Assembly (NCBI RefSeq): GCF_947489565.1
Contig: NZ_CANLEA010000016.1
Span: 62,001-126,000 of the forward strand
Origin: an uncultured Kordia sp.
GTDB taxonomy: Bacteria; Bacteroidota; Bacteroidia; Flavobacteriales; Flavobacteriaceae
Direction: 5' to 3'
Length of the DNA stretch: 64,000 nucleotides
In this document: one piece after another, positions 20,757 through 29,805 of the stretch
Position numbering within the stretch: the first letter of the stretch is position 1
Layout of the letters: each line of letters begins with the position of its first letter
Position numbers and translations under genes: made by a program
Notes under the pieces: model-generated
Seen by the model: only the letters and a program-made list of their open reading frames with translations
What the model was told of the DNA's origin: nothing
The model's database searches: none

Positions 20757-23700
20757 TTAATCAATACTGAATGTTAGACCATCGAGAGATACCCAATTTT
20801 GAACCACGTTAAAACCAGTAGCAATAATTACAGTTCCGTTTGGATTTACATCTACACGAGCAGCACCATTTTCTGTTTCCACTGAAAAAATCCTTGTTTT
20901 TGTTGGTCTAAAACCAACTGGAAGTGTCATGATAACATCTGCATTATTAATAGCAGAACTTTTATTACATAATCCTTCTAAGGTTACTACATTGTTTACT
21001 TTTCTGTATCGTGGATCTTGAAAATTTGTTACTGAAAATGATGTGTTATAATATGCCCAACCACTCGCCATTGTAGCAGCAGTATAAGCACCTGGCGCTA
21101 CTGTATTGTCTGTCCAAGTATAGCCACCAGAACCGTCTGTTTGTAATACTTGTCCGTTAGTTCCACCAACAGGTAATTCAATTTCATTCAATGGATCGCT
21201 ATCGGCATCGTTTACGGCATCCGTTACCCAAGCATAATTTCCTGAACCATCTGTTTTTAATAATTGTCCATCAGTTCCTCCACTAGGAAGCGTTGTTCCA
21301 GCTGCAACTGCCGCCCAAGCAACATTTCCAGCTCCATCAGTAGTCATTACTTGGTTTACTGTTCCATCTTGTGCTGGTAAGGTATACGATGTTCCTGCTC
21401 CTTGATTGTCTCCATCAATTGTTAATTGACCGTTTAAGGTTGTATTTCCGTTTTTAAGCATTACTAATGCGTCGCTTGCTGTTGCTGTGATTCCATTACC
21501 AACGACAAATAAACGATCCGTTGATATATGCGTAAAAGCATCTCCTGTAACAGCTGTATTATTGACTCCTAAAGAAATTTGCCCTCTACTTTCTGCTTTT
21601 GAATTGCTACCAATAGCCACAGAACTTGACCCTGTAGCTCTACTAGCTACTCCCAAAGCTACAGTAGCAAATTGGGTAGCCTGGTTTTCATCTCCAGCAG
21701 TAAAAGATGCTGCACCAGAAGAAATATTGTTGATCCCTAAAGAAGCTGAATTTGTTCCTACATTTATATTATCCCATTCATCCGCCTCCACTTCTCCTGC
21801 ACGAAATGCTGCTTTACTTTTGTCAAAAAACATCCTGTTATCATCATTTGTCGTATTCGTATCGTTATCTAATTGTGTACTACCAAAAACAAAATCGTCC
21901 GTAGCAATTGTTCCGGTTGCATTGCTCGTAACATTTGATGCAGTTGAAAAAGCACTTGTACCTGTAGCGTCATTTATCCATGTGTATACTCCAGAACCAT
22001 CTGTACTTAATATTTGTCCGTTGGTTCCGCCTGTTGGTAATTCGGCAGGTACATCTTGCCAACTTACTGCCGTTCCATCTGTCGTTAAAAATTTACCAGA
22101 TTCTCCTGTTTGCGCAGGTAATTCAATTTCATTGGTTGGATCGGCATCTAAATCATTATTGGTAACCCATGTATAGTTCCCTGAACCATCTGTAGAAAGC
22201 ACATATCCATTAGTTCCTCCTACTGGAAGTGTAGCTCCTCCTCCTGTAGGCGCATCAATCCAAGACACTGCTCCAGAACCATTAGTACTCATTATTTGAT
22301 TTGCAGTACCATCTTGCGCAGGCAACGTATATGAATTTCCTGAACCTGTATTATCTCCATCAATCGTTAATTGACCATTTAGCGTTGTGTTCCCATTTTT
22401 TAACATGACTAAAGCATCACTAAATCCTGCAGCTCTGAACGCTTCATCTGGATTTGTACCATTACCGATAACAAATAAACGATCTGTTTCAACAAATTGA
22501 GTTGCATCTCCTGTTACTCGTGTATTATAAGTTCCAATAGATGTCTGTCCATATGATTCTGCTGTTAAATTTGTACCAGCTGTCATCGCAGACGCTCCAC
22601 TAGCAACATTACCTTCTCCTATAGATACAGAACTCGTGTTACTTGCCATAGAATTATTTCCAAGCACTATAGAATTGCCTCCTACATTTGCATCGTCCCA
22701 TTGTGAATTACTTGCGCCACCTGCTCTAAAAGCTTGTTTACTTTTATCAAAAAACATGCGACTATCATCATTTGTAGCTGTAGTAACATCTCCTAATTGT
22801 GAACTTCCAAATACAAAGTCGTCTGTAGCCGTATCTCCATTAGCATTGCTCGTTATATTTGCTGTTGTCATGAATGCTCCAGAACCTCCTCCTGCAGCAT
22901 CTGCCCAAGATACATTTCCAGCGCCATCTGTCGTCATTACTTGATTTGTGTTACCATCTTGTGCTGGCAAGGTATACCCACGTTCTATTTCTTGATTATC
23001 ACCATCAATAGTTAAGGTACCATTTAAGGTTGTATTACCATTTTTTAGCATCACGAAAGCATCAGAAGCATTCACTCCATCAAAATCAGCCGAACCATTA
23101 CCAATCACAAATAAACGATCGGTTGCTACAAAGGTGCTAGCATTTCCTGTTACTGGTGTATTGAAGGTTCCAAAAGTAGTTTGTAGTAAACTTTCAGCAG
23201 TTAAATTTCTACCATGTGCGCTGGCGAAGCTTCCTGTAATTGTGTTATCTGATCCTGTTGCCACTCCATGACTAGAAGAAACTGTATTTCTTTCTCCATG
23301 TGCATATCCAGCGTATCCTGACACAATATTTAACGATCCTGTAGAAGCCGCATACGTTCCTGAAGCTAAGTTATTGACACCAAAAGCTACAGAACCTGCT
23401 CCCATTTGATCTTGGTTGAATCGGTTTGTATTAAAAGCACTACCCGCTCTAAAAGCTCCTGCATTACTTTTATCAAATACAATTCTGTTATTGTCTGCGA
23501 TTCCTGGAATATCATCTATTTGCGTACTTCCGAATACGAAATCATCTGTAGTTGTATCTCCGTTTGCATTGCTTGTTACGTTTCCTGTTGTAATAAACGA
23601 TGCTGTTGCTGTTTGATTTGCCCAAGAGTATACTCCTGAACCATCTGTTACTAATACTTGACCGTTAGTTCCGCCAGTTGGTAATTCATTGGGAACATCT

Positions 23701-24998
23701 TGCCAAGCTACGGCAGTTCCGTCTGTTGTTAAGAATTTGCCAGCTTCACCTGTTTGAACAGGTAATTCAATTTCGTTTGTTGGATCTGAATCTGCATCGT
23801 CATTAGTTACCCACGATAACACTCCTGATCCGTTTGTACTCAATACAAAGCCATTCGTTCCTCCGTTTGGTATCGCATCTGCTGCTGGAGTTACCCAAGA
23901 AACATTTCCTGCTCCATCGGTTTGCATGATTTGGTTTAGTGTTCCGTCTTGTGCTGGAAGCGTAAAAGCTCTTCCTGCTCCTTCATTATCACCATCTAAG
24001 GTTAACTGTCCATTTAAGGTTGTATTTCCATTTTTAAGCATTACTAACGCATCGCTATTTAAAGCTAGGTTTATGTCTTCTTGTCCATTACCAATTACAA
24101 AAAGTCTATCAGTAGCAACCCAAGTATCTGTAGAACCAGATACAAAGTTACTGTATTGTCCTAATTGAATTTCTGCCATTGAATTTGCATTTAACTGTCT
24201 TCCTATTGCTGTTGAATTCACTCCATTAGCTCTGGCATTAGGACCAAATCCTCTAGCATAATCTGCAAAACCTCCTGCATTAATTCCAAAAGCGAAAGCC
24301 TCATTTCCTGTTGCATTGGCATTTCGTCCCATAGCAAAAGTATTAGTTCCGCTTGCTAATGCATTTTCACCAAAAGCAGCAGAATATAAACCTACATTAG
24401 CATCATCCCATTTATCTCCATCCGTTTTTCCTGCTCTAAATGCAGCCTTACTTTTATCAAAAAACATGCGTCTATTAAAATCGCTTCCTATTCCGCCATT
24501 GGCATCTAGTTGTGTTGATCCAAATACAAAATCATCTGTAAGGACATTACCATTGGCATTACTTACTACACCACTAGTATAATTGAATGGACCTGCATTT
24601 GTTGAATTTGTACTATTTATAGCGTACATAGCATACGGTACAAATTGTAGTCTTGAAGTTCCTATTTGTGTGTAGTTCGCTCCACCTGCTAGATCTACTT
24701 GAATGTCGATCCAGTGATTTTGCGTACTCCAATCTATTGCTTGAAAGTTAGCTCCTGATGTTCCACCTCCAACAGGAAATGTAATGACTCCTTGTGCATT
24801 GGAAGTTACAGTGTGTACTTCATTATACAGCACACTTCCTGAAGGTCCGCCTGCAATAATCCGCACCAATACAGTCATCGATTGGTTTGTTGCTGGAGTT
24901 CCGGTTGCGTCACGTACTACCGCTTGATAGTTAAAATTCTGTGCATAGGTTATGACACAGAATAGCAGTGCCATAATTAGTAGGGTAATTTTTTTCAT
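20757..24998 (-). CDS. Large fibre protein with four YadA-head-like blocks and a different, tail-fibre-like C-terminus
   Basis: 1413 residues, nearly identical to the neighbouring fibre protein in the first 400 residues (signal peptide, NFNYQAVVRD domain, first block, linkers). It again has four DDFVFGS...FFDKSKxAFRAG blocks. The last 110 residues are not C1q-like: they carry YRKVNNVVTLEGLC, PVGFRPT and NPNGTVII, a pattern seen at the ends of phage and bacterial tail-fibre-like proteins. The family seems to keep its shaft and exchange its tip. Its ECF-type promoter matches that of the paralogue. Confidence 0.8.
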   Translation of the reverse strand: MKKITLLIMALLFCVITYAQNFNYQAVVRDATGTPATNQSMTVLVRIIAGGPSGSVLYNEVHTVTSNAQGVITFPVGGGTSGANFQAIDWSTQNHWIDIQVDLAGGANYTQIGTSRLQFVPYAMYAINSTNSTNAGPFNYTSGVVSNANGNVLTDDFVFGSTQLDANGGIGSDFNRRMFFDKSKAAFRAGKTDGDKWDDANVGLYSAAFGENALASGTNTFAMGRNANATGNEAFAFGINAGGFADYARGFGPNARANGVNSTAIGRQLNANSMAEIQLGQYSNFVSGSTDTWVATDRLFVIGNGQEDINLALNSDALVMLKNGNTTLNGQLTLDGDNEGAGRAFTLPAQDGTLNQIMQTDGAGNVSWVTPAADAIPNGGTNGFVLSTNGSGVLSWVTNDDADSDPTNEIELPVQTGEAGKFLTTDGTAVAWQDVPNELPTGGTNGQVLVTDGSGVYSWANQTATASFITTGNVTSNANGDTTTDDFVFGSTQIDDIPGIADNNRIVFDKSNAGAFRAGSAFNTNRFNQDQMGAGSVAFGVNNLASGTYAASTGSLNIVSGYAGYAHGERNTVSSSHGVATGSDNTITGSFASAHGRNLTAESLLQTTFGTFNTPVTGNASTFVATDRLFVIGNGSADFDGVNASDAFVMLKNGNTTLNGTLTIDGDNQEIERGYTLPAQDGNTNQVMTTDGAGNVSWADAAGGGSGAFMTTANITSNANGDTATDDFVFGSSQLGDVTTATNDDSRMFFDKSKQAFRAGGASNSQWDDANVGGNSIVLGNNSMASNTSSVSIGEGNVASGASAMTAGTNLTAESYGQTSIGTYNTRVTGDATQFVETDRLFVIGNGTNPDEAFRAAGFSDALVMLKNGNTTLNGQLTIDGDNTGSGNSYTLPAQDGTANQIMSTNGSGAVSWIDAPTGGGATLPVGGTNGYVLSTDGSGNYTWVTNNDLDADPTNEIELPAQTGESGKFLTTDGTAVSWQDVPAELPTGGTNGQILSTDGSGVYTWINDATGTSAFSTASNVTSNATGTIATDDFVFGSTQLDNDTNTTNDDNRMFFDKSKAAFRAGEVEADEWDNINVGTNSASLGINNISSGAASFTAGDENQATQFATVALGVASRATGSSSVAIGSNSKAESRGQISLGVNNTAVTGDAFTHISTDRLFVVGNGITATASDALVMLKNGNTTLNGQLTIDGDNQGAGTSYTLPAQDGTVNQVMTTDGAGNVAWAAVAAGTTLPSGGTDGQLLKTDGSGNYAWVTDAVNDADSDPLNEIELPVGGTNGQVLQTDGSGGYTWTDNTVAPGAYTAATMASGWAYYNTSFSVTNFQDPRYRKVNNVVTLEGLCNKSSAINNADVIMTLPVGFRPTKTRIFSVETENGAARVDVNPNGTVIIATGFNVVQNWVSLDGLTFSID

Positions 24999-25032
24999 AA
25001 TGGTTGAATGAATTTCTTGTTGTTAATGTAGT

Positions 25033-25059
25033 GACAGCAAAAAATTTATATACCCTATT
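25033..25059 (-). promoter_or_regulatory. ECF-type promoter (AATAGGGTA-N15-GTC)
   Basis: Minus-strand AATAGGGTA (25051-25059) and GTC (25033-25035) are separated by 15 nt, about 35 bp before the ATG of the fibre gene at 24998. Confidence 0.8.
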
Positions 25060-25113
25060 TTATTATGATCTTTTATTATTTATTTACGACTACGTATCGT
25101 ATTGGATAAGCAT

Positions 25114-25203
25114 TTATATTTTTTTAATTGATACAATTAAAACCATAATTAGAATGAAAATAAAAATGACAAATGCTCTATGAAAGGAATATCCTTTTTT
25201 CAT
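25114..25203 (-). CDS. Putative 29-residue single-pass membrane peptide
   Basis: Minus-strand frame ATG 25203 to TAA 25114-25116. It starts MKKGYSFHRA, has a continuous hydrophobic stretch (FVIFIFILIMVLIV) and ends SIKKI, giving a positive N-terminus, one transmembrane helix and a basic tail. It lies in an otherwise gene-free stretch about 200 nt downstream of an ECF-type promoter on the same strand. It could be a small regulatory membrane protein or a chance ORF. Confidence 0.4.
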   Translation of the reverse strand: MKKGYSFHRAFVIFIFILIMVLIVSIKKI

Positions 25204-25237
25204 CGGATGTGTGTATGTTATAATATTATAAAATGAT

Positions 25238-25267
25238 CAAGATCAAACCTATGTAGATTTGATCTTG
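25238..25267. repeat. Perfect 10-bp inverted repeat
   Basis: CAAGATCAAA and its exact complement TTTGATCTTG flank a 10-nt loop. In the minus-strand transcript predicted from the promoter at 25413-25439 it would form a hairpin just upstream of the small membrane peptide ORF. There is no U run. Confidence 0.55.
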
Positions 25268-25412
25268 TCGCTCGAAAAACTAAAATTGCCCTCTTAAATA
25301 TTTATATCTAAATACCTAAACTCAGTAAAAATATGTTAACCAAATCTGATAAATTTTTACTGCGTTCCTTTTATCTATACATTAAAATTTTAAGTAGGTT
25401 TTATATACTTAA

Positions 25413-25439
25413 GACCGCAAAAAGTACAAGCACCCTATT
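25413..25439 (-). promoter_or_regulatory. ECF-type promoter variant (AATAGGGTG-N15-GTC)
   Basis: Minus-strand AATAGGGTG (25431-25439) and GTC (25413-25415) are 15 nt apart, as at the other five sites. No large gene starts within 400 bp; the first ORF is the 29-residue peptide at 25203. Confidence 0.65.
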
Positions 25440-25452
25440 TTTTTAAAAAAAT

Positions 25453-25522
25453 TTAGGCTTAGACTGTACTAATTCTACTACTTTTTAATAGGGGCTAAGA
25501 ATTAGTTATTGCCTAAGCCTAA
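25453..25522. repeat. Inverted repeat downstream of the DUF3570 gene
   Basis: TTAGGCTTAG (25453-25462) is perfectly complementary to CTAAGCCTAA (25513-25522), with a 50-nt loop. It lies about 115 bp 3' of the DUF3570 stop and may be a transcript-end or stability element. Confidence 0.45.
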
Positions 25523-25635
25523 GATGTGAGTTATATCAAAAAAACTATATTTCCTAAACAACAAGAGATATCATAGTTTGATTTTGATTTTTCTTTTAAT
25601 TACTCGAAAAAGAAACATAAACTTCACATATTTTT

Positions 25636-27093
25636 TTAATCTAGTACAAACTTGAAACTGGTTGATATTATATTCGCAGTCAAACCTGTACTTCTATCAT
25701 AATAACTGTATCGTATGTCAAACGATTTGAGTCCAATATTGAATACTTTAAATTTTGCAAATACATCTGTATATTTTAACCCTAAACCATATTGATGACT
25801 GTTAAATTTGGACAAATCAAAGTCTGAAGTATAAAACTCAGAAGTTGATACATGCGTTTCATATTCTCCAAAATAATCAGCTGACGTCTGATTGTAAAAA
25901 CGATAGTTTGGATACAGTGTAAATTTCCCCAATCCTAATTTGATAGGCACTTCAATATTTGCGGTATGCGAATTGATTCCCCAAGTATCAAAATAATAGC
26001 GATAATACGTACGCAATGAGATATTTTCATTGACATAGTAATTGAATCGCGCACCAAATGGCAATTTGAATCGCGTATCGGGCAAACGTTCAATATCGTC
26101 TGCTAAGTGAAACACATCCGTATTTTCAGGCGAACTGTAGTTTGGTATATTTGCTGCATTTCCTACATAATAATTAGCTCTATCAGCGAAATATACACGT
26201 TGCATCGGATTCGCTAACCAACCTTGCTGTTGCACCACATCTGCAAATAATGAAAATTGCGCTCGTTGATTGATAATCTGAGAGAAACTCAAAGACACCG
26301 AATAAGTATTTCGTGCTCTGTCTTGAATTAAGGTGGTATTGAAAGGCGACCAAACTGTTGCGCCGTTTTTATCTATAATATTTCCACTTTGATCCAAGAT
26401 ATCAATGTTGGCAAAAAAACCATTGTTTAAATTTTGACTGGCTTCGTTGTAGGAATCTAATTCCGTTGGATATTTAGGATTCCAAGTATCTAGATACACT
26501 TGTGCTTTTATTCCAATTTCTGTATTTTTTTGATTGAAGAGTTTAGAATAACTTCCTCCAAAACCAACAGATACATAATCGTATTCTGCGGCAAAGTTTA
26601 TATTTCCGCTCCAAATACTATTTCTGTCATCTGAACTGTGACTGTAACTTGCGTTGATTCCTCCCCAAACATCACCAGCAGAAGCACCCGAAGATTCCAC
26701 CCAAGGACTTCCTTTGGTTCCACTTGCATTTCCGCTTCCGCCATCATCATCGTCATCATATCCACCAGAAGCTCCAGAAGCATCAAACGGATCTAAGTTA
26801 CTCGATGAAGCTGATGTGTATGCCGAAATTCCCGCATCAACCGTAAGTACATCATCTGCATTTAATGGAATCGCAACCACAAACGTTGGTGTCAAATCTG
26901 TTAATCGCTCATTACCAATTCCGCCTGTTACAGAAGCATTGTTTCCATCTTGCGTGTAGTAACTCATGAGAAAATCGACTTCTGTAGTTTCTAATACACG
27001 TTTTTTATAAACACTGATGGTATCTTTTAGTATTTCTTGCGAAAACATCATTGAGCCACACAAAAGCATTAATAACACACTTATTTTTTTCAT
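25636..27093 (-). CDS. DUF3570 family outer-membrane protein
   Basis: 485 residues with signal peptide MKKISVLLMLLCGSMMFSQ. The protein is rich in alternating beta-strand segments and ends in an aromatic-rich strand (STSFKFVLD), as expected for an outer-membrane barrel. A low-complexity loop GYDDDDDGGSGNASGTKG at about residues 110-130 is probably exposed or metal-binding. DUF3570 genes are regularly linked to DUF4266, ApbE and a thioredoxin in Bacteroidetes, exactly the order here. The process is unknown; a flavin-linked extracytoplasmic redox role is an inference from ApbE. Confidence 0.85.
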   Translation of the reverse strand: MKKISVLLMLLCGSMMFSQEILKDTISVYKKRVLETTEVDFLMSYYTQDGNNASVTGGIGNERLTDLTPTFVVAIPLNADDVLTVDAGISAYTSASSSNLDPFDASGASGGYDDDDDGGSGNASGTKGSPWVESSGASAGDVWGGINASYSHSSDDRNSIWSGNINFAAEYDYVSVGFGGSYSKLFNQKNTEIGIKAQVYLDTWNPKYPTELDSYNEASQNLNNGFFANIDILDQSGNIIDKNGATVWSPFNTTLIQDRARNTYSVSLSFSQIINQRAQFSLFADVVQQQGWLANPMQRVYFADRANYYVGNAANIPNYSSPENTDVFHLADDIERLPDTRFKLPFGARFNYYVNENISLRTYYRYYFDTWGINSHTANIEVPIKLGLGKFTLYPNYRFYNQTSADYFGEYETHVSTSEFYTSDFDLSKFNSHQYGLGLKYTDVFAKFKVFNIGLKSFDIRYSYYDRSTGLTANIISTSFKFVLD

Positions 27094-27541
27094 ATATTTT
27101 TTCTCGAGAAAGCGAGCTTCTTATATTTTAATAATTACTTTTTAAGACTGATTTCTTTTGAATATGCTTGCTGCTTTTCAAATTTGGTAAATCTTCCTAT
27201 TTTTTGGATCCTGTTCTGCAACGGGATAAATTCAACCAACAATTTTGAATGCGCTTTGCAGCTTTTCAAACTTGGAAAATCTTCCTATTTTTTGGATCCC
27301 GTTCTGCAACGGGATAAATTCAGCCAACAATTTTGAATGCGCTTGCAGCTTTTCAAACTTGGAAACCTTCTTACTTTTTAGATCCCGTTCTGCAACGGGA
27401 TAAATTCAGCCAACAATTTTGAATGCGCTTGCAGCTTTTCAAACTTGGAAACCTTCTTACTTTTTAGATCCCGTTCTGCAACGGGATAAATTCAGCCAAC
27501 AATTTTGAATGCGCTTGCAGCTTTTCAAACTTGGGCTTCAT
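27094..27541. other. Intergenic spacer dominated by tandem repeats
   Basis: Between DUF4266 and DUF3570 in an otherwise tight operon. 27094-27166 is unremarkable AT-rich sequence; the rest is the 86-88-bp tandem array described separately. Confidence 0.6.
27167..27533. repeat. Four tandem 86-88-bp repeats, each with a strong hairpin, plus a partial fifth
   Basis: Units start at about 27167, 27254, 27342, 27428 and 27514 (partial). Each reads GCTTTTCAAACTTGGAAA, then ATCCCGTTCTGCAACGGGAT (8-bp stem, CTGC loop), then AATTCAGCCAACAATTTTGA. The last two full units are nearly identical; the first has C-to-T changes that weaken the stem, suggesting recent expansion from the right. There are no spacers, so it is not CRISPR. 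Confidence 0.9.
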
Positions 27542-27754
27542 TTAATTACAACCGCAGCCACCGCCGCTTTTTCCTCCATTAGCTCCAGAAGCCGCTTCTC
27601 TGTATACTTGAAAATTTGTTTCAAAACGTTCTATTCCTAATGAAGAAAGTTTCATATCCGGATCATTGATGTTTACTTTTTGGTATTCTTTGACGGCTAC
27701 ACAAGAAGTGTTTACCAATAACAACGATATGACTAAAAAAAGGAGTCTGTTCAT
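27542..27754 (-). CDS. DUF4266 family small lipoprotein
   Basis: 70 residues. A short hydrophobic leader ends in a lipobox-like VNTSC, followed by VAVKEYQKVNINDPDM and a Cys/Gly-rich tail (GANGGKSGGGCGCN). Family DUF4266 accompanies DUF3570 and ApbE. The GGGCGCN tail could bind metal or thiol partners (inference). It starts 3 bp after the ApbE stop on the same strand. Confidence 0.85.
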   Translation of the reverse strand: MNRLLFLVISLLLVNTSCVAVKEYQKVNINDPDMKLSSLGIERFETNFQVYREAASGANGGKSGGGCGCN

Positions 27755-27757
27755 GTT

Positions 27758-28735
27758 TTATTCTATGTTAATATTTGTTGAATAGTGTATTTTTCCTGTA
27801 GCATCTACAATAATGCATTCAATATTGTTCAGTTGATTTACCATGTGTAAGCCAACATCTTTTCCTGTGACAAAAATGGACGTTGCTAATGCATCTGCTA
27901 ATTCAGCGCTTGGTGCTAATACACTTACACTCACAATTCCGCTACTTGGATATCCCGTACGCGGATCAATGATATGTGTGTATTTTTTTCCGTTGAATTC
28001 TACTTGCTTTTCATAATTTCCTGAGGTTACAATCGCTTGTTCTTTGATAGGAATCATAGCAAAAACCTTATTTTTATTGAGCGGATTTTTGATGGCAACT
28101 TTAAAATCTTTACCGTCAATTTGCGTTCCCCAAGTGCTTAAATCGCCTGAAGCATTGATGATTCCGGCTTTTACATTTTGTGTTTGCAATAACTTTTTTG
28201 CTTTGTCTGCCGCATATCCTTTTCCAATAGCGCCAAAGCCAATTTTCATTCCTTTGTGCTTTAAAAAGACCGTTTGTTTTTCTTTGTTTAGAATGATATT
28301 TTCATACCCAACTTTCGCAACAGATTGCTGAATGGCTTCCGCAGATGGCATTTCCGTCATGCTTCCATCAAACTTCCAAATACGGTCCATAGAAGCATAA
28401 CTAATATCAAAAGCTCCATTGGTTAGTTTGGATATTTGTATTGATCGTTCAATTAATTGAAATAATTCTGCATCTACTTTTACAGCTTGTATCCCTGCAT
28501 TTTTATTGACCAGTGATGTTTGCGAATTTTTATCCCAAGAAGAAATGAGTTTTTCAATCCGAGATATTTCGGCAACAGCCATATTTATATAAGTATTTCC
28601 TTCCGCTTTGGTATTCGCCATGACAGAAATATCAAAACGGCTTCCCATCAATTTAAGCGTTCGTTTATAGGATTCTTGCGCATTGCTCACGCAAAAACAC
28701 AATAGTAGTATGTATGTAGCAAGTGATTTTGACAT
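27758..28735 (-). CDS. apbE: ApbE-family FAD:protein FMN transferase
   Basis: 325 residues with a signal peptide ending near CVSNAQ. ApbE features are visible: SRFDIS, NGAFDISYASM, KIGFGAIGKGYAADKA, INASGDLSTWG, the HIIDPRTGYPSS motif and a C-terminal ADALATSIFV. The family transfers FMN covalently to Thr/Ser of target proteins, or hydrolyses FAD, in the periplasm or on the outside. It is tightly packed between thioredoxin and DUF4266, so the target is probably a partner in this operon. No canonical flavinylation target is obvious in the window. Confidence 0.9.
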   Translation of the reverse strand: MSKSLATYILLLCFCVSNAQESYKRTLKLMGSRFDISVMANTKAEGNTYINMAVAEISRIEKLISSWDKNSQTSLVNKNAGIQAVKVDAELFQLIERSIQISKLTNGAFDISYASMDRIWKFDGSMTEMPSAEAIQQSVAKVGYENIILNKEKQTVFLKHKGMKIGFGAIGKGYAADKAKKLLQTQNVKAGIINASGDLSTWGTQIDGKDFKVAIKNPLNKNKVFAMIPIKEQAIVTSGNYEKQVEFNGKKYTHIIDPRTGYPSSGIVSVSVLAPSAELADALATSIFVTGKDVGLHMVNQLNNIECIIVDATGKIHYSTNINIE

Positions 28736-28737
28736 TA

Positions 28738-29163
28738 TTAAAAAGCATTTAGTTTTTTAATGTATGCTTCGGGAGCTATTTTTTGGTAGCCTAATTGTCC
28801 TAATTGTTTTCCTGTTTCGTCTAAAATCACTACTAAAGGAAAATATCCGTTGGGATTGTATTTTTCTGCTAATTGCTCATTTTGAGTCTGTAATTCTTTG
28901 GAGAGTTTATTTTTTTTACGTCTTGGAAAATCTGCTTTTAGCAAGGTGTAATTTGCTTTAGCATACGATTTGAAGGTTTCTGAATCCCAAATTTCACGCT
29001 CTAGTTTCATACAAGGCGCACACCAATCGGAACCAGAAAACACAAGAATGATGTGTTGATTTTTAGTACTTGCTTCCTTTTTTGCGGTTTCAAAGTTTGC
29101 ATGCCATTCTTGACCAAAACTTACTGTAGAAACAAGTAATAAGATGTACATTAATTTACTCAT
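28738..29163 (-). CDS. Periplasmic thioredoxin-family protein
   Basis: 141 residues with signal peptide MSKLMYILLLVSTVSFGQ and a thioredoxin fold with SDWCAPCMKLEREIW (CxxC redox pair) and a cis-Pro context YFPLVVILD. First gene of the thioredoxin-ApbE-DUF4266-DUF3570 operon, with an ECF-type promoter 38-64 bp upstream. It probably keeps thiols of operon partners or of imported proteins reduced. Confidence 0.88.
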   Translation of the reverse strand: MSKLMYILLLVSTVSFGQEWHANFETAKKEASTKNQHIILVFSGSDWCAPCMKLEREIWDSETFKSYAKANYTLLKADFPRRKKNKLSKELQTQNEQLAEKYNPNGYFPLVVILDETGKQLGQLGYQKIAPEAYIKKLNAF

Positions 29164-29200
29164 AAAAAGATTAAATTTTACTGTTGTTAATTATAGTTAT

Positions 29201-29227
29201 GACACTAAAAAAAACATCTACCCTATT
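29201..29227 (-). promoter_or_regulatory. ECF-type promoter of the thioredoxin operon
   Basis: Minus-strand AATAGGGTA (29219-29227) and GTC (29201-29203) are separated by 15 nt, about 38 bp before the thioredoxin ATG. It is back-to-back with the promoter of the sigma-factor gene. Confidence 0.8.
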
Positions 29228-29231
29228 TTAT

Positions 29232-29264
29232 TTGTCCTTTTTTTGAGAGTTTTACCTATTTTTG
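29232..29264 (+). promoter_or_regulatory. Housekeeping Bacteroidetes promoter of the sigma-factor gene
   Basis: TTG at 29232-29234 and a perfect TAnnTTTG element (TATTTTTG, 29257-29264), spacing 22 nt, end 19 bp before the start codon. Confidence 0.6.
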
Positions 29265-29283
29265 AAACCCAGATTTGAATTAA

Positions 29284-29805
29284 ATGTCAGAGAAAGAACC
29301 TTCTATTTGCGAAGAAAAAAATTATAACGAGCTGTTTCGTAAGTTTTACGAACCCGCTACGAAGTACATTTATTATAAGTGTGGAAACTTGCAACGCGCA
29401 GAAGATATTGTTCAAAATGTATTTATTAAACTCTGGAAACTTTGCGCTACTATTACATTCTCAAAAGCTAAATCTTATATATATACCGCTAGTAATAATT
29501 CGTTCTTAAATGAAATAGCACATGAAAAGGTAATTTTGAAACATCAAAAGACTGTTGTAGAGAATACCGATCATGAAAGTCCTGATTTTTTGATTGAAGT
29601 AGAAGAGTTCAGAATCAAACTAAAAGAAGCTATTAATACACTCAATCCAAAAGAAAGAGAAGTCTTTTTGATGAGTCGCGTTGAAAATAAAACATATCGT
29701 GAAATTGCCGAAATTACAGGCTTAACCGTAAAAGCAATTGAACGCAGAATGAGCAAAGCTTTAAAGGAGTTACGAGCAATTTTAGGAAAAGAAATAAAAA
29801 TTTAA
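29284..29805 (+). CDS. ECF RNA polymerase sigma factor (FecI/RpoE-like)
   Basis: 173 residues. Region 2 is at about 15-85 (AEDIVQNVFIKLWK) and region 4 at about 110-170 (LNPKEREVFLMSRVENKTYREIAEITGLTVKAIERRM, a helix-turn-helix). It is followed by a FecR-like anti-sigma gene and a TonB receptor. The gene has a housekeeping promoter, while the downstream fecR has a candidate ECF promoter, a normal arrangement for autoregulation. It is the obvious candidate to read the AATAGGGTA-N15-GTC promoters in this window. Confidence 0.92.
   Translation: MSEKEPSICEEKNYNELFRKFYEPATKYIYYKCGNLQRAEDIVQNVFIKLWKLCATITFSKAKSYIYTASNNSFLNEIAHEKVILKHQKTVVENTDHESPDFLIEVEEFRIKLKEAINTLNPKEREVFLMSRVENKTYREIAEITGLTVKAIERRMSKALKELRAILGKEIKI

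Noticed and set aside
27167-27533. CRISPR array
   Set aside because: Units are contiguous near-identical repeats without variable spacers, and no cas genes are present.
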